A DNA stretch of 64,000 nt from Chloroflexota bacterium (lineage in GTDB: Bacteria; Chloroflexota; UBA11872), in NCBI GenBank assembly GCA_022824495.1, contig JAJDZU010000015.1, positions 1-64,000 of the forward strand, given 5' to 3'. Below are positions 25,350-34,220 of this stretch, piece by piece. Both the position numbers and the translations under genes were made by a program. The notes beneath the pieces are model-generated. The model saw only the letters and a program-made list of their open reading frames with translations, was not told the origin of the DNA and did no database searches. Each line of letters opens with the position of its first letter. The first letter of the stretch is position 1.

Positions 25350-26405
25350 ATGACGCCTAACCCTGCGACGCTCGGCGCCGGCATCATCGGCGCCGGCGGC
25401 ATTGCCCGGGGCGCCCACCAGCCCGGCTTCGCCGCCCAGCCAAACGTCGATATCGTGGCTGCGGCCGACCCCATGCCGGGCCGCGCCGCTGAGTTCGCTC
25501 GCGACTTCGACATCCCTCACGCCTACACCGACTACCGCGACTTGCTCGCCCGCGATGACATCGACGTGGTGTCCGTCGGCACCCCGCCATTCGCCCACGC
25601 CGAGGCCACCATTGCGGCCCTGGAATCCGGCAAGCACGTCTTCTGCGAAAAACCCATGGCCATGAACGCCGCCGAAGCCCAGTCCATGGCCGATGCGGCT
25701 GAGCGCGCGGGCCGCGTCCTCGCCATCGACTTCCAGACGCGCTTCAGTCGTGACGCCCAGCGTGCCCATCAACTCGTCGCCGGCGGTCGCCTGGGCACCC
25801 CCAACTTCGCCCGCGCCACGATGCTCCGCCAGGCCGGCGTGCCGACCTGGGGCACCTTCACCTCCAAGGCCGCAAACGGCGGCGGCGCGCTCATCGATAT
25901 CGGCGTACACGCGCTGGACCGCGCCCTCTACGTCCTCGGCCACCCCGCGCCCCTGAGCGTCTGGGGTGCCGTAGGCCGACCATTTGGCAGCCGCGGCGGC
26001 GTCACCAATCGCTGGGGCCCCTGGGACACCGCCAACTACGACGTTGACGACTACGCCTTCGCCGGCATCCGCTTCGAGGGCGACCTGATCCTGCTGCTCG
26101 AGTGCTCCTGGATCCTCCGCATCGGCAAGAGCGAAGAGCGCCTCACCGTGTCGGCAGCCGACGGCGGCCTCGAAATCAGTCCGCTGCGCGTCTTCCACGA
26201 CCGCGACGGCTTCCACAGCACCGAGACCTACGACACCAGCGGCGAGACTCGCAAAGAGCACGAAATCTCCGTCGCCGACTTCATCCGCGCCGTCCGCGAA
26301 GGCACCCAGCCAACCGTCACCGCCGCCCAGGGCGTCACGGTCACCCGCATCGTCGACGCCATCTACCAATCCGCCGCCGAGCGAACCGAAATCCCGCTCG
26401 CCTAG
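25350..26405 (+). CDS. Gfo/Idh/MocA-family oxidoreductase
   Basis: A 351-residue NAD(P)-dependent dehydrogenase, typically acting on sugars or cyclitols. The N-terminal nucleotide fold has GIIGAGGIARGAHQPGF. VFCEKPMAMNAAEA contains the catalytic-region Lys of the EKP motif. GGGALIDIGVHALDRAL matches the C-terminal substrate domain with its Asp and His. The substrate is unknown. It follows the small alpha-beta protein closely. Confidence 0.9.
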   Translation: MTPNPATLGAGIIGAGGIARGAHQPGFAAQPNVDIVAAADPMPGRAAEFARDFDIPHAYTDYRDLLARDDIDVVSVGTPPFAHAEATIAALESGKHVFCEKPMAMNAAEAQSMADAAERAGRVLAIDFQTRFSRDAQRAHQLVAGGRLGTPNFARATMLRQAGVPTWGTFTSKAANGGGALIDIGVHALDRALYVLGHPAPLSVWGAVGRPFGSRGGVTNRWGPWDTANYDVDDYAFAGIRFEGDLILLLECSWILRIGKSEERLTVSAADGGLEISPLRVFHDRDGFHSTETYDTSGETRKEHEISVADFIRAVREGTQPTVTAAQGVTVTRIVDAIYQSAAERTEIPLA

Positions 26406-26418
26406 CGCAAACGCTTCG

Positions 26419-27543
26419 TCAGCCGCGCTCCGCCATCGGTGTCACCGGGCGATCCATGTGCCCCACGTACTCGGCCCTTGGCCGGATAATCCGGTTGTTG
26501 CCCTGCTGTTCCAGCACGTGCGCGGTCCAGCCGCTCATCCGGCTGATCGCGAAGATCGGCGTAAACAGGTCCGGCGGAATCCCCAGCGAGGCGTAAACCG
26601 TCGCCGCGTAGAAGTCCACATTCGAATTCAGGTTCTTCTCCCGCAGCATCACCGCTTCCATCACCTGCGAAATGTCGAACCACTCCGCGTGACCCGAGGC
26701 CGGCGCCAGTTCCCGCGCGATCTCGCGCAGAATCGTCGCCCGTGGGTCGGCCGTGCGATACACCGCGTGACCGAAGCCCATCACCAGCTCGCGATTCGCC
26801 AGCTTGTCCATCACCCAGGCTTCGGCTTCCGCTTCCGACTTCACCTGCAGCAGCATCTCCAGCACGGCCTGGTTCGCCCCGCCGTGCAGCGGCCCTCGCA
26901 GGGCCCCCACGGCGCCCGCGATCGCCGAGTGCATGTCGGTCAGCGTGGCGGCGATCACGCGCGCGGCGAACGTACTGGCGTTGAACTCGTGATCCGCTTG
27001 CAGCACCAGCATCACGTCGATCGTCCGCGTCGCCTCGGGCTTGGGCGCTTCGCCGAAATACGTGGCCAGGAACGACTCCGCAATCGAACCGTCCGGCGGG
27101 TCCAGAGGATCGCGTCCGTCCAGCAGGCGGCCCGCCTGCGCCACGATGTTGGGCGTCTGCGCCAGCAGCCGAACGGCCTTGCGCTCGGCGGCCTCCAGCG
27201 AGTCGTCCCCCTGGTCGGGGTCGAAGCTGCCCAGCATGGAGACAGCTGTCCGCAGGGCCACCATCGGGGTCGAGTCGCCGGGGAGCGACGCCAGCATGTC
27301 CATCACCGGACTCGGCAGGCCGCGAGATTCGTTGAGTTGATTGGTCAGCGCGTCAAGCTGGCTACGGCTCGGCAGTTCGTCATGCCACAACAGGTAGGCG
27401 ACTTCCTCAAACGTGGTCTCCGCCCCCACCAGGTCGGCAATGTCAATGCCGCGGTAGGTCAACCGGCCGACTTCACCGTCGACTGAACTTAGCGCCGACC
27501 GGCCGGCAACGACCCCTCGCAGGCCGCTCTCTTTCGCTGCCAT
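26419..27543 (-). CDS. Citrate synthase or 2-methylcitrate synthase
   Basis: A 374-residue type II citrate synthase-like enzyme joining acetyl-CoA (or propionyl-CoA) to oxaloacetate. The catalytic block LHGGANQAVLEML, the second His in MGFGHAVYR and the Asp in SNVDFYAATVY are all present. The length is that of the short bacterial/archaeal enzymes. The ATG at 27543 has AGGAGG seven bases upstream, so it is preferred over the TTG just before it. It is convergent with the Gfo/Idh gene. Confidence 0.93.
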   Translation of the reverse strand: MAAKESGLRGVVAGRSALSSVDGEVGRLTYRGIDIADLVGAETTFEEVAYLLWHDELPSRSQLDALTNQLNESRGLPSPVMDMLASLPGDSTPMVALRTAVSMLGSFDPDQGDDSLEAAERKAVRLLAQTPNIVAQAGRLLDGRDPLDPPDGSIAESFLATYFGEAPKPEATRTIDVMLVLQADHEFNASTFAARVIAATLTDMHSAIAGAVGALRGPLHGGANQAVLEMLLQVKSEAEAEAWVMDKLANRELVMGFGHAVYRTADPRATILREIARELAPASGHAEWFDISQVMEAVMLREKNLNSNVDFYAATVYASLGIPPDLFTPIFAISRMSGWTAHVLEQQGNNRIIRPRAEYVGHMDRPVTPMAERG

Positions 27544-27694
27544 CAACGTCCCTCCTCGTGAATCGTCAATTCAACGCAATTCCGGCAGGCCAAAATCGGC
27601 GGCGCCGAGCGGCCTGCGGCGCGGAGGGCGCAATGGCGCGCAACCGCGCCGGAAGCCATTGTAGGCGATGAACCGCCCACTGCCCTCGGGCTGC

Positions 27695-29101
27695 CTAGAT
27701 CGACGGTTGCGCCGCGTCCCAGCCCGTCCGCTGCTCCGCCGCCGCCGCGAACCCCAGCGTCACCCCATCGGCCAGCCGCGGTCCAACCACCTGCAGGCCT
27801 ATCGGTAAACCGTCCGCTGTCAGTCCCGCTGGAATGCTCACCGCCGGCTGCCCCGTCATGTTGAACGGGTACATGTGCTGAAACCAGCGTTCGACCCACG
27901 AGTCCGGGGCACCCGTCACGCCCGTATTCGGATCCACCGGTAGGGGCGGCTGCAACAGCGCCGGCGTCATCACCACGTCAAACTCCTGGTACAGGCGCTC
28001 GAAAGCCGCCCACACGTCGCGTCGGTCCGCCTCGGCCGCCAGGTATTCCGTCGCGCCAACCCGGTGCCCGTGCTCAACCCGCGCCACCAGCGTCGCGTCC
28101 GAGACCCGCCGCATCTCATCCAGCCGGTCGCCCACGTTGAGCGCCAGCGACACGTCGAACAGCGTCGCCCACGACTCGATCCAGTCATCCAGGAACGGAT
28201 CGACCTGGGTCACCTCGAACCCGTCGTCCACCAGGGCTTCCACTGCCGCCAGGCACGGCTGCAGCACCTCCGGATCGGCCTTGGCGTCGCCGAACTGCGG
28301 CACCCAGGCAATACGTCCGGTCGTCGGCGGATGGCTCGCGATCTCCGCGTAACTTACGCCTTCCGGCGGCAGCGACGCCGGGTCCGCGTGATCCTGGGCG
28401 GCAATCACGTCCAGCAGCAGCGCGGTGTCGGCGACCGAGCGAGCCATCGGCCCCAGGTGCGACATGGGCGCAAACCCATGCCGCAGCGGCGCGTGCGGCA
28501 CCCGACCCAACGTCGGCTTATGCCCCACCACCCCACAGCACGCGGCCGGAATCCGAATCGAGCCGCCTCCATCCGTGCCCAGTGCCAGCGCCACCTGTCC
28601 CGCGGCCAGCGCCGCTGCTGAGCCGCTGCTCGATCCCCCTGGGGTATGTCTGGCCGACCACGGATTGCGCGTCGCCGGACCCAGCGGACTATGGCCAAAT
28701 GCCAGGTGCCCGTACTCCGGCATGGCGGTCATACCCACGATCACCGCGCCCGCGGCCCGCAGCCGCGCCACGGCTGGGGCGTCGGCTTCCTCACGATTGC
28801 CCTGCATCAACAGCGATCCGACCTCGCGCGGCAGCCCGCCCACGGCCACCTGCTCCTTGACCGCCATCGGTACTCCTGCCAGCGGGCCCGGCGTCTCTCC
28901 GCCCGCCCGCGTCTCGTCCAGCGCCGCCGCCGCCGCAATCGCCCTGTCCGCGTCGAGGTGGCGGAAGGCGTGCAACTGGTCGTCAGTGGCGGTAATCCGG
29001 TCAAGCGACGCTCCGACTACTTCAGAGGCGCTGACGTCACCGCCGCGAACAGCCGCCGCGATCGCCCTCGCCGAGGCGCGAGTCAAGTCGCCGAGGTCCA
29101 C
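27695..29101 (-). CDS. Amidase signature family hydrolase
   Basis: A 468-residue amidase. The Ser-cisSer-Lys triad can be placed: Lys in PMAVKEQVAVGG, and the two serines in TPGGSSSGSAAALAAG, with DGGGSIRIPAACCG after. It most resembles the aspartyl/glutamyl-tRNA amidotransferase A-like hydrolases, but no gatB or gatC is near, so a free amide substrate is likely. The start is the GTG at 29101, preceded by AGGAGG; the open frame upstream is antisense to the cytochrome gene. Confidence 0.9.
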   Translation of the reverse strand: MDLGDLTRASARAIAAAVRGGDVSASEVVGASLDRITATDDQLHAFRHLDADRAIAAAAALDETRAGGETPGPLAGVPMAVKEQVAVGGLPREVGSLLMQGNREEADAPAVARLRAAGAVIVGMTAMPEYGHLAFGHSPLGPATRNPWSARHTPGGSSSGSAAALAAGQVALALGTDGGGSIRIPAACCGVVGHKPTLGRVPHAPLRHGFAPMSHLGPMARSVADTALLLDVIAAQDHADPASLPPEGVSYAEIASHPPTTGRIAWVPQFGDAKADPEVLQPCLAAVEALVDDGFEVTQVDPFLDDWIESWATLFDVSLALNVGDRLDEMRRVSDATLVARVEHGHRVGATEYLAAEADRRDVWAAFERLYQEFDVVMTPALLQPPLPVDPNTGVTGAPDSWVERWFQHMYPFNMTGQPAVSIPAGLTADGLPIGLQVVGPRLADGVTLGFAAAAEQRTGWDAAQPSI

Positions 29102-29124
29102 GCTCGACCTCCTCGCGTGGCCGC

Positions 29125-29682
29125 CTAACGGTCCGGTGCGATAAGTGGGATGGGCGTTAGCGTCGTGTTCACGGGCACCGTCGGAACGGAGCCGGGGTTC
29201 AGTACCAAGTCGTCCGGGTTGGTTTCGTTGTAGAAGCCCGGCATGTGCGGCGACGCCCGCACGTACCACACCAACTCCCAAATCTCCTCTTCGGTCGTCC
29301 GCGAACCGTATTCCGGCATGTCGCCGCGTCCGGCCCAGATCTTGTAGAAGATCGCGCCGTCCGTCTGGTTCTGCACGTCGGGGTGCGAGAAATTGCGCGG
29401 TCGCGGCACCAGCAACTGGACTTGCGGGCCATTGCCGTCCGCCAGGTGACCGTGACACTTGGCGCAGGTGAAGCGATATTGGTGGTGAGCCCGAACCAGT
29501 ACGTCCTCGGTCAGCGGCAGTGGATTCTCCTGGACCGCGAACTGTCCGGGCACGATCCACTCTTCAATGTCTTGACGCAGCCCCAAGGAGGGAAGCCACG
29601 TAAACAACCAGAACATCCCGCCGAGGAGCAGGACCAGGACCACAATGGTGGTATCGGTGACAGCCGAGCCGCTACGTTCCAC
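29125..29682 (-). CDS. Membrane-anchored cytochrome c
   Basis: A 185-residue class I c-type cytochrome. A hydrophobic anchor at about 10-30 is followed by an exported domain with one haem site, CAKCH, and an axial Met in GRGDMPEYGSR. Such proteins pass electrons to or from quinol and oxidase complexes. It lies 23 bases before the amidase, without an obvious functional link. The start is GTG. Confidence 0.85.
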   Translation of the reverse strand: MERSGSAVTDTTIVVLVLLLGGMFWLFTWLPSLGLRQDIEEWIVPGQFAVQENPLPLTEDVLVRAHHQYRFTCAKCHGHLADGNGPQVQLLVPRPRNFSHPDVQNQTDGAIFYKIWAGRGDMPEYGSRTTEEEIWELVWYVRASPHMPGFYNETNPDDLVLNPGSVPTVPVNTTLTPIPLIAPDR

Positions 29683-29738
29683 ACTTACACCCCAGCGCGT
29701 TCCGCACCGGGCGGAAGCCGGGCGATGTTAGCACCACC

Positions 29739-30740
29739 TCAAACCTCGGCCACTGCTGACGCGCTCGGGTTCGGTCGACCGAGCGCCTGTCGCAGAAACG
29801 CGTTGACGCGTACGGCATACTCGCCCAATCGTTGCGGAAAGGCGCCCACGTGGCCAACGCGGGGCGGTTGCCACAGCACCCGCGGCTCGCCCGCTGCCTC
29901 GTAGAGTTCCTGTCCGACCTCTGTGGGCACGTAACGGTCAGCCTGTCCGTGAATGATGAAGACCGGCCGCGGACTGATACGGACAATATCGTCTGCGGGA
30001 TTCACCTGCCCTGGATCAACCCCGCTGAACAGTCGAGCCAACAGTTGTACCGGACCGGCAAAGGGAAATGCCGGAACTCCCAAGAAAGCCTGGAACGAAT
30101 CGTCGGTGGTCTCCAGGAGGCGCGCGTAGGACGACTCGGCCACGACGGCCGCGATCCTGGGATCGCGCGCCGCAGCCATGATCGCCGCGGCTCCGCCCAT
30201 TGAGTCGCCAATCACGGCCACTCGACGCGGATCAACCCCCGGCAGGCCCAGCACCACGTCCAGGGCATCAATCAGATCGTTCACCTCACGCGCGCCAAGC
30301 GTGACAACGCCCGGATCGCTCAGGCCGTGCCCCCGGAAGTCAAAGACAAATGTGTTGAATCCCAGACGCCGCAGCATGTTGCCCTTGCCCACCATGTCCC
30401 GGTGGGTGCTGGCAATCCCGTGCGTGACAATCACGGTCCCGGCCGGGTTAATCACCGGGCCGTACCAGGCTGCCAGGCTGGCGCCGTCGCGCGTCGGCAC
30501 GTTCAGCCGCACCCACCCCACGTCGTAGTCCAACCGCGTGGTTGTGTCGCCCGCTTGCGGCGGGTGCGTCAGAAACCATGCGGTCAGGCCCGATAAGACC
30601 AGAAACGCCAGCGCGCCCAAAACCACCGCGCCGATCCCGATTCGCAGCAGGAATCGGCCAATGTTCCTGGGTCCGCGCGGCACGTAGGCCAGACGCCCCG
30701 GCGGCCGGTCACGGTGCATACCCTGGTAAACGGAACCCAT
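29739..30740 (-). CDS. Membrane-anchored alpha/beta hydrolase
   Basis: A 333-residue serine hydrolase with a basic N-terminus and a membrane segment at about 32-56. The nucleophile elbow is GDSMGG, the oxyanion region is VTHGIASTH, and the acid and His are in HGQADRYVP and VGHVGAF. It resembles the BAAT/DUF-type peptidase-like hydrolases of the cell surface. The substrate is unknown. Confidence 0.87.
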   Translation of the reverse strand: MGSVYQGMHRDRPPGRLAYVPRGPRNIGRFLLRIGIGAVVLGALAFLVLSGLTAWFLTHPPQAGDTTTRLDYDVGWVRLNVPTRDGASLAAWYGPVINPAGTVIVTHGIASTHRDMVGKGNMLRRLGFNTFVFDFRGHGLSDPGVVTLGAREVNDLIDALDVVLGLPGVDPRRVAVIGDSMGGAAAIMAAARDPRIAAVVAESSYARLLETTDDSFQAFLGVPAFPFAGPVQLLARLFSGVDPGQVNPADDIVRISPRPVFIIHGQADRYVPTEVGQELYEAAGEPRVLWQPPRVGHVGAFPQRLGEYAVRVNAFLRQALGRPNPSASAVAEV

Positions 30741-30839
30741 CAGTCGATGCTGTCTCGCGGCACGCGGCGGGCAACCTCGGGAAGATGTGCATTACACGAT
30801 GTCACACTGCATCAACCCTCACCGTGAGGAATCATTCGT

Positions 30840-31850
30840 ATGGCCGTGATTGAGATCGGACCTGATGCCATTGCGCCGCACGCGCTTGACGCCGACGAAT
30901 CACAGATGCTGAACGCCGTCATGCAGCAGTCCCTTGGTGTGCGGTCCGGCGAACACGTAGTCGTGGTTACTGATCCTCCAAAGCGTTCGCTGGGCGAACT
31001 CTTTGCCCGCGGCGCCCTCCGCGCCACCCCCGCCGTCCAGTTACTGATCATGCCCGAAGCGCCCGATCACGGCAGCGAACCGCCCTCGCAGGTGGCCGCG
31101 TCGATGGCCGCGGCCGATGTGTGTTTCCTCCCAACCAGCAAGTCCCTTAGCCACACGCACGCGCGCCAGAGCGCCAGTGCCGCCGGCGCGCGCGTCGCCA
31201 GCATGCCCTCAATCACCTACGAAATGGCGATGCGCACGTTGCGTGTGGACTACGGTGAGATCGCGCGTTCGTCCGAAGCGCTCGCGGTTCTTCTGACCGC
31301 CGCCGACTCCGTACACCTGACCGCGCCGGGAGGTACCGACCTGCACTTGGATCTCACGGGACGCGCCGGCTCTGCCGACACTGGCGTCTTCACCGCCGCT
31401 GGCGCCTTTGGCAACTTGCCCGCCGGCGAGGCCTTCATCGCCCCGCTGGAGGGGCGGGCCCACGGCACCCTCGTGTTTGACGCTGCGTTGCCGGTTGACG
31501 ACCCGGACGACACCATTCGCGACGCACCGATGGTCATTAAAGTGCGCGACGGTCTGGCGCAGCGCGTCACGGGCCCGGGCGCCGAGGACTTGCAGGTGGT
31601 GTTCGATCGCCTGGGCGACGGCGCGCGCAATATCGCCGAACTGGGCATCGGCACCAACCCCGCCGCCCGCATCAGCGGCAACGTGCTCGAGTGCGAGAAG
31701 GTCGTCGGCACCGCCCATGTCGCCCTGGGCAACAGCCTCCACATTGGCGGGGCGACGGACGTGCCCTTCCACAGCGACGGCGTGATCAACCGGCCCACGA
31801 TCCTGGTCGGCGACACGCCCCTGATTGAGGACGGACGACTCCCGGCGTGA
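30840..31850 (+). CDS. M29-like aminopeptidase
   Basis: A 336-residue protein of the thermophilic aminopeptidase (M29/aminopeptidase T) type. FGNLPAGEAFIAPLEG, AELGIGTNPAARISGNVLECEK, GTAHVALGNSLHIGG and FHSDGVI follow the family's metal-binding order. GAGGA lies upstream of the ATG. The stop overlaps the GTG of the following lipoprotein-like gene. Confidence 0.85.
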   Translation: MAVIEIGPDAIAPHALDADESQMLNAVMQQSLGVRSGEHVVVVTDPPKRSLGELFARGALRATPAVQLLIMPEAPDHGSEPPSQVAASMAAADVCFLPTSKSLSHTHARQSASAAGARVASMPSITYEMAMRTLRVDYGEIARSSEALAVLLTAADSVHLTAPGGTDLHLDLTGRAGSADTGVFTAAGAFGNLPAGEAFIAPLEGRAHGTLVFDAALPVDDPDDTIRDAPMVIKVRDGLAQRVTGPGAEDLQVVFDRLGDGARNIAELGIGTNPAARISGNVLECEKVVGTAHVALGNSLHIGGATDVPFHSDGVINRPTILVGDTPLIEDGRLPA

Positions 31851-32704
31851 AGTTGCCTGGGGCGCGCCTCGCGCGCGCGACGATTGCAGTCTTCATCGGC
31901 GTGGCGCTGGCTGCCGCCACTTGTGGCGCGCCACGAGCCGTCACGCCCGCCGCGACGCCGTCGCCATTGCCGTCACCTACCTGGACGCCCATCCCGTTCG
32001 CCACCGCCACGCCGCGGCCCACGCCCACTCCGACTCCCACCCCAGCCGTTGCGGCGGTGGCGACGCCGCCGCCAACCGCCGCAGCCGAAACGGAGGCCAG
32101 CCCTCCCAGCGTTGCCCCACCGCCGGCCACGGCCTCACCCGAGGAACTCGCTCGCTATACCACGGAGGAATTACAGTCGCGGCTGCCCGATCCCACGGTT
32201 CTGTCTGAGCGTCTCGGCCTGCCAGTGCTCGCTGGCGCCGACGAAGACATAACCGCGGCCACCTATGGACTACAGGACCAGTTTCTTGACCCGCTCCTCA
32301 TTCGGCGGCTCGACCCGTTCCTGTTCGCGTTGCTCTTCGTCGGTCAGACCGCCTCCAGCGCGGAGCAGTTCCTGGCCGACAATCTGCTCAACGCACCCGC
32401 GCCTTTCCTGGAAACCGTGGCCAGCGGTCTTGCTGAAGGATTTCAGTCCTCGGACCGCCCGGCCGCCGTGGTTGCGCTGGTCGTCCAGGAGCCTCCTTCT
32501 GTAGGGGAGCGCTCCGCCGCCGCCCGAACGCGCGTGGTAAGCGGAACCGACGCCTTTGAAGCACGTCTGCTTGTTGCTGAGCAAGGCGACATTCTGGTGC
32601 TGATACTTCAGATTGCGCGCGTCGATCAGGGCTCAATGGCGGCCCTGCTCGACGATATCGAGCTTGCCGCCGCGGTCTTGGGCTCGGAAATTCCGCGTGG
32701 CTGA
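31847..32704 (+). CDS. Secreted Pro/Thr-rich protein
   Basis: A 285-residue exported protein of unknown function. A hydrophobic signal ends near AAATCGAP and is followed by a 90-residue low-complexity stretch of Pro, Thr and Ala including a PTPTPTPTP run. A globular domain of about 180 residues starts near ELARYTTEELQS. The Cys in TCG may be lipidated. It is coupled to the peptidase gene by a GTGA overlap. I do not recognise the domain. Confidence 0.75.
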   Translation: MKLPGARLARATIAVFIGVALAAATCGAPRAVTPAATPSPLPSPTWTPIPFATATPRPTPTPTPTPAVAAVATPPPTAAAETEASPPSVAPPPATASPEELARYTTEELQSRLPDPTVLSERLGLPVLAGADEDITAATYGLQDQFLDPLLIRRLDPFLFALLFVGQTASSAEQFLADNLLNAPAPFLETVASGLAEGFQSSDRPAAVVALVVQEPPSVGERSAAARTRVVSGTDAFEARLLVAEQGDILVLILQIARVDQGSMAALLDDIELAAAVLGSEIPRG

Positions 32705-32950
32705 GGCAGCCAGACATCACCATCGACGGTATCGCTCACTCGGATTCCACGACCAAGCACGCCTCCCGCCAGGGCCAGCTTTCCGACCGCCAGGACGTCC
32801 TGCCCGCTGCCGGGAGTCGCTGCCGTCAGGAAGACCATGACGGCAACGTGATTCAAGGTTCCCGCCGAAATCTTCCGGCAGGCGGAGTCCGCTTGGAGCG
32901 CCGGCCAGAACCGGCGGGACAAGACGCTCTTTCCCGGGTGACTCGCCGCC

Positions 32951-33469
32951 TCAGGACGGCGCGGCCGGCGATTCCTCCGGCGGCGTTTCGATCCGGACCG
33001 TTGCGCCCTCGGTGTGACGGACTTCCAGCCGCCCCACCTGAATGAGCCACAACTGATACTCACCGGGCTCGAATTCAAACACGTCGAAGTGCACCGGAAT
33101 CGGGTAGGGTCCCAGCGTCCCGTTGGGTTCCGGCAGCAGCACGGCCACCGGTGTCTCGCCGATCAGCACCCGGATCCAGCAAGTGTCCGGTGGAAACTCG
33201 GTGCCCAGCATCTCCGGGCAAGGATCCCAGCCGGACGACTCGGTGACCCAGATTTGCTGCAAGCCGGCGCCCGGGATCTCCGTCGTCCCGATGTCGGCCA
33301 CAATCGTCACGCGCGTCTTGTCGTCCAGCTCAAGAACAAACGGTTCGTCGGAGTCGGGTTCCTCGGGCCCGCAGGCGCCAAGCGCTAGGGTCAGCATGAC
33401 GCAAGCCGCCAGCGCAAGGGCGGGCAGGCGCGTCTGGGTTGTTGTTGCGACGTGCGGAGGCATCTGCAA
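32951..33469 (-). CDS. Hypothetical lipoprotein
   Basis: A 172-residue lipoprotein with signal LALAACVMLTLALGAC ending in a lipobox. The mature part is acidic and strand-rich, with two Cys in WDPCPEML and DTCWIRV that could pair. No family is recognised. The first possible start is TTG at 33469; an in-frame ATG two codons on is also possible. A TAGATT element lies 5 bases before the TTG. It is divergent from the response regulator. Confidence 0.7.
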   Translation of the reverse strand: MQMPPHVATTTQTRLPALALAACVMLTLALGACGPEEPDSDEPFVLELDDKTRVTIVADIGTTEIPGAGLQQIWVTESSGWDPCPEMLGTEFPPDTCWIRVLIGETPVAVLLPEPNGTLGPYPIPVHFDVFEFEPGEYQLWLIQVGRLEVRHTEGATVRIETPPEESPAAPS

Positions 33470-33506
33470 TGTTCAATCTACCGCGAAAACCCGACACCGC
33501 CGCGTG

Positions 33507-33512
33507 TAGGCT
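33507..33512 (+). promoter_or_regulatory. -10 element for leaderless response-regulator mRNA
   Basis: TAGGCT (TANNNT) ends 6 bases before the ATG at 33519, without a ribosome binding site. A divergent TAGATT (33475-33480 on the other strand) serves the lipoprotein, so both promoters fit in a 49-base spacer. Confidence 0.45.
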
Positions 33513-33518
33513 CCCGAC

Positions 33519-34220
33519 ATGGTGCCAAATCAGCTGGACGCAAAGCCGCGCGTGCTTGCCGTCGACGACGATCCCGAGATCCTGGACCTTCTGGATCGAG
33601 GCCTCAAGATTGAGGGATTTGACGTGCGCGTCGCCTCCGACGGCGAGGCCGCGCTGACGACTCTCGCGCAGTATCCCACCGATGTCGTCGTGCTTGACGT
33701 CATGATGCCCGGCCTTGATGGGCTGGCTGTCATTCAGCGCATTCGCCAGTCCAGCGACGTCCCTGTCCTCTTCCTTAGCGCGCGCGAGCGAGTCCGCGAC
33801 CGAATCGCCGGTCTGGATGCCGGCGGCGACGACTACCTTCCCAAACCGTTCGCGTTCGGCGAGCTGGTAGCCCGTCTCCGTGCCCTGCTGCGTCGCCCGG
33901 GGACGCCCGAGTCCGACCAGCTCGTCTTTGCCGATCTGCAACTCGATGAGGCGGCCCGCCAGGTCACCCGCGCCGGCGCCGTCGTCCCGCTGACCGCTAC
34001 CGAGTTTGACCTTCTACGCGTCTTCATGGGCGAACCCAGACGCGTTCTCTCGCGCGAACGACTCCTCGAATCCGCGTGGGGGTTTGCGCCCGACACCATT
34101 TCCAACGTGGTGGACGTCTACGTCGGCTACCTGCGGCGAAAGCTCGAGGCTGACGGTCGACCTCGACTCATCTGGACCGTCCGCGGCACTGGCTACGTCT
34201 TGCGTCAGGGCGCCGCGTGA
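33519..34220 (+). CDS. OmpR-family response regulator
   Basis: A 233-residue regulator. The receiver domain has the acidic cluster VDDDPE, phospho-acceptor Asp60 (VVVLDVMMPG) and Lys in YLPKPFAFGEL. The winged-helix output domain has LTATEFDLLRVFM and SNVVDVYVGYLRRKL. Its end overlaps the GTG of the kinase gene, so the two form one unit, resembling the MprA-MprB systems of high-GC bacteria. Confidence 0.95.
   Translation: MVPNQLDAKPRVLAVDDDPEILDLLDRGLKIEGFDVRVASDGEAALTTLAQYPTDVVVLDVMMPGLDGLAVIQRIRQSSDVPVLFLSARERVRDRIAGLDAGGDDYLPKPFAFGELVARLRALLRRPGTPESDQLVFADLQLDEAARQVTRAGAVVPLTATEFDLLRVFMGEPRRVLSRERLLESAWGFAPDTISNVVDVYVGYLRRKLEADGRPRLIWTVRGTGYVLRQGAA

Noticed and set aside
25347-26369. A 340-codon minus-strand open frame opposite the Gfo/Idh gene
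   Set aside because: Low complexity (Gly, Ala, Val, Asp) and fully antisense to a gene with family motifs.
29102-29560. N-terminal extension of the amidase
   Set aside because: It reads an alternative frame of the cytochrome c gene; AGGAGG before the GTG at 29101 sets the real start.
32705-32950. Short frames between two lipoprotein-like genes
   Set aside because: No consistent coding signal or motif; left as a 246-base spacer.
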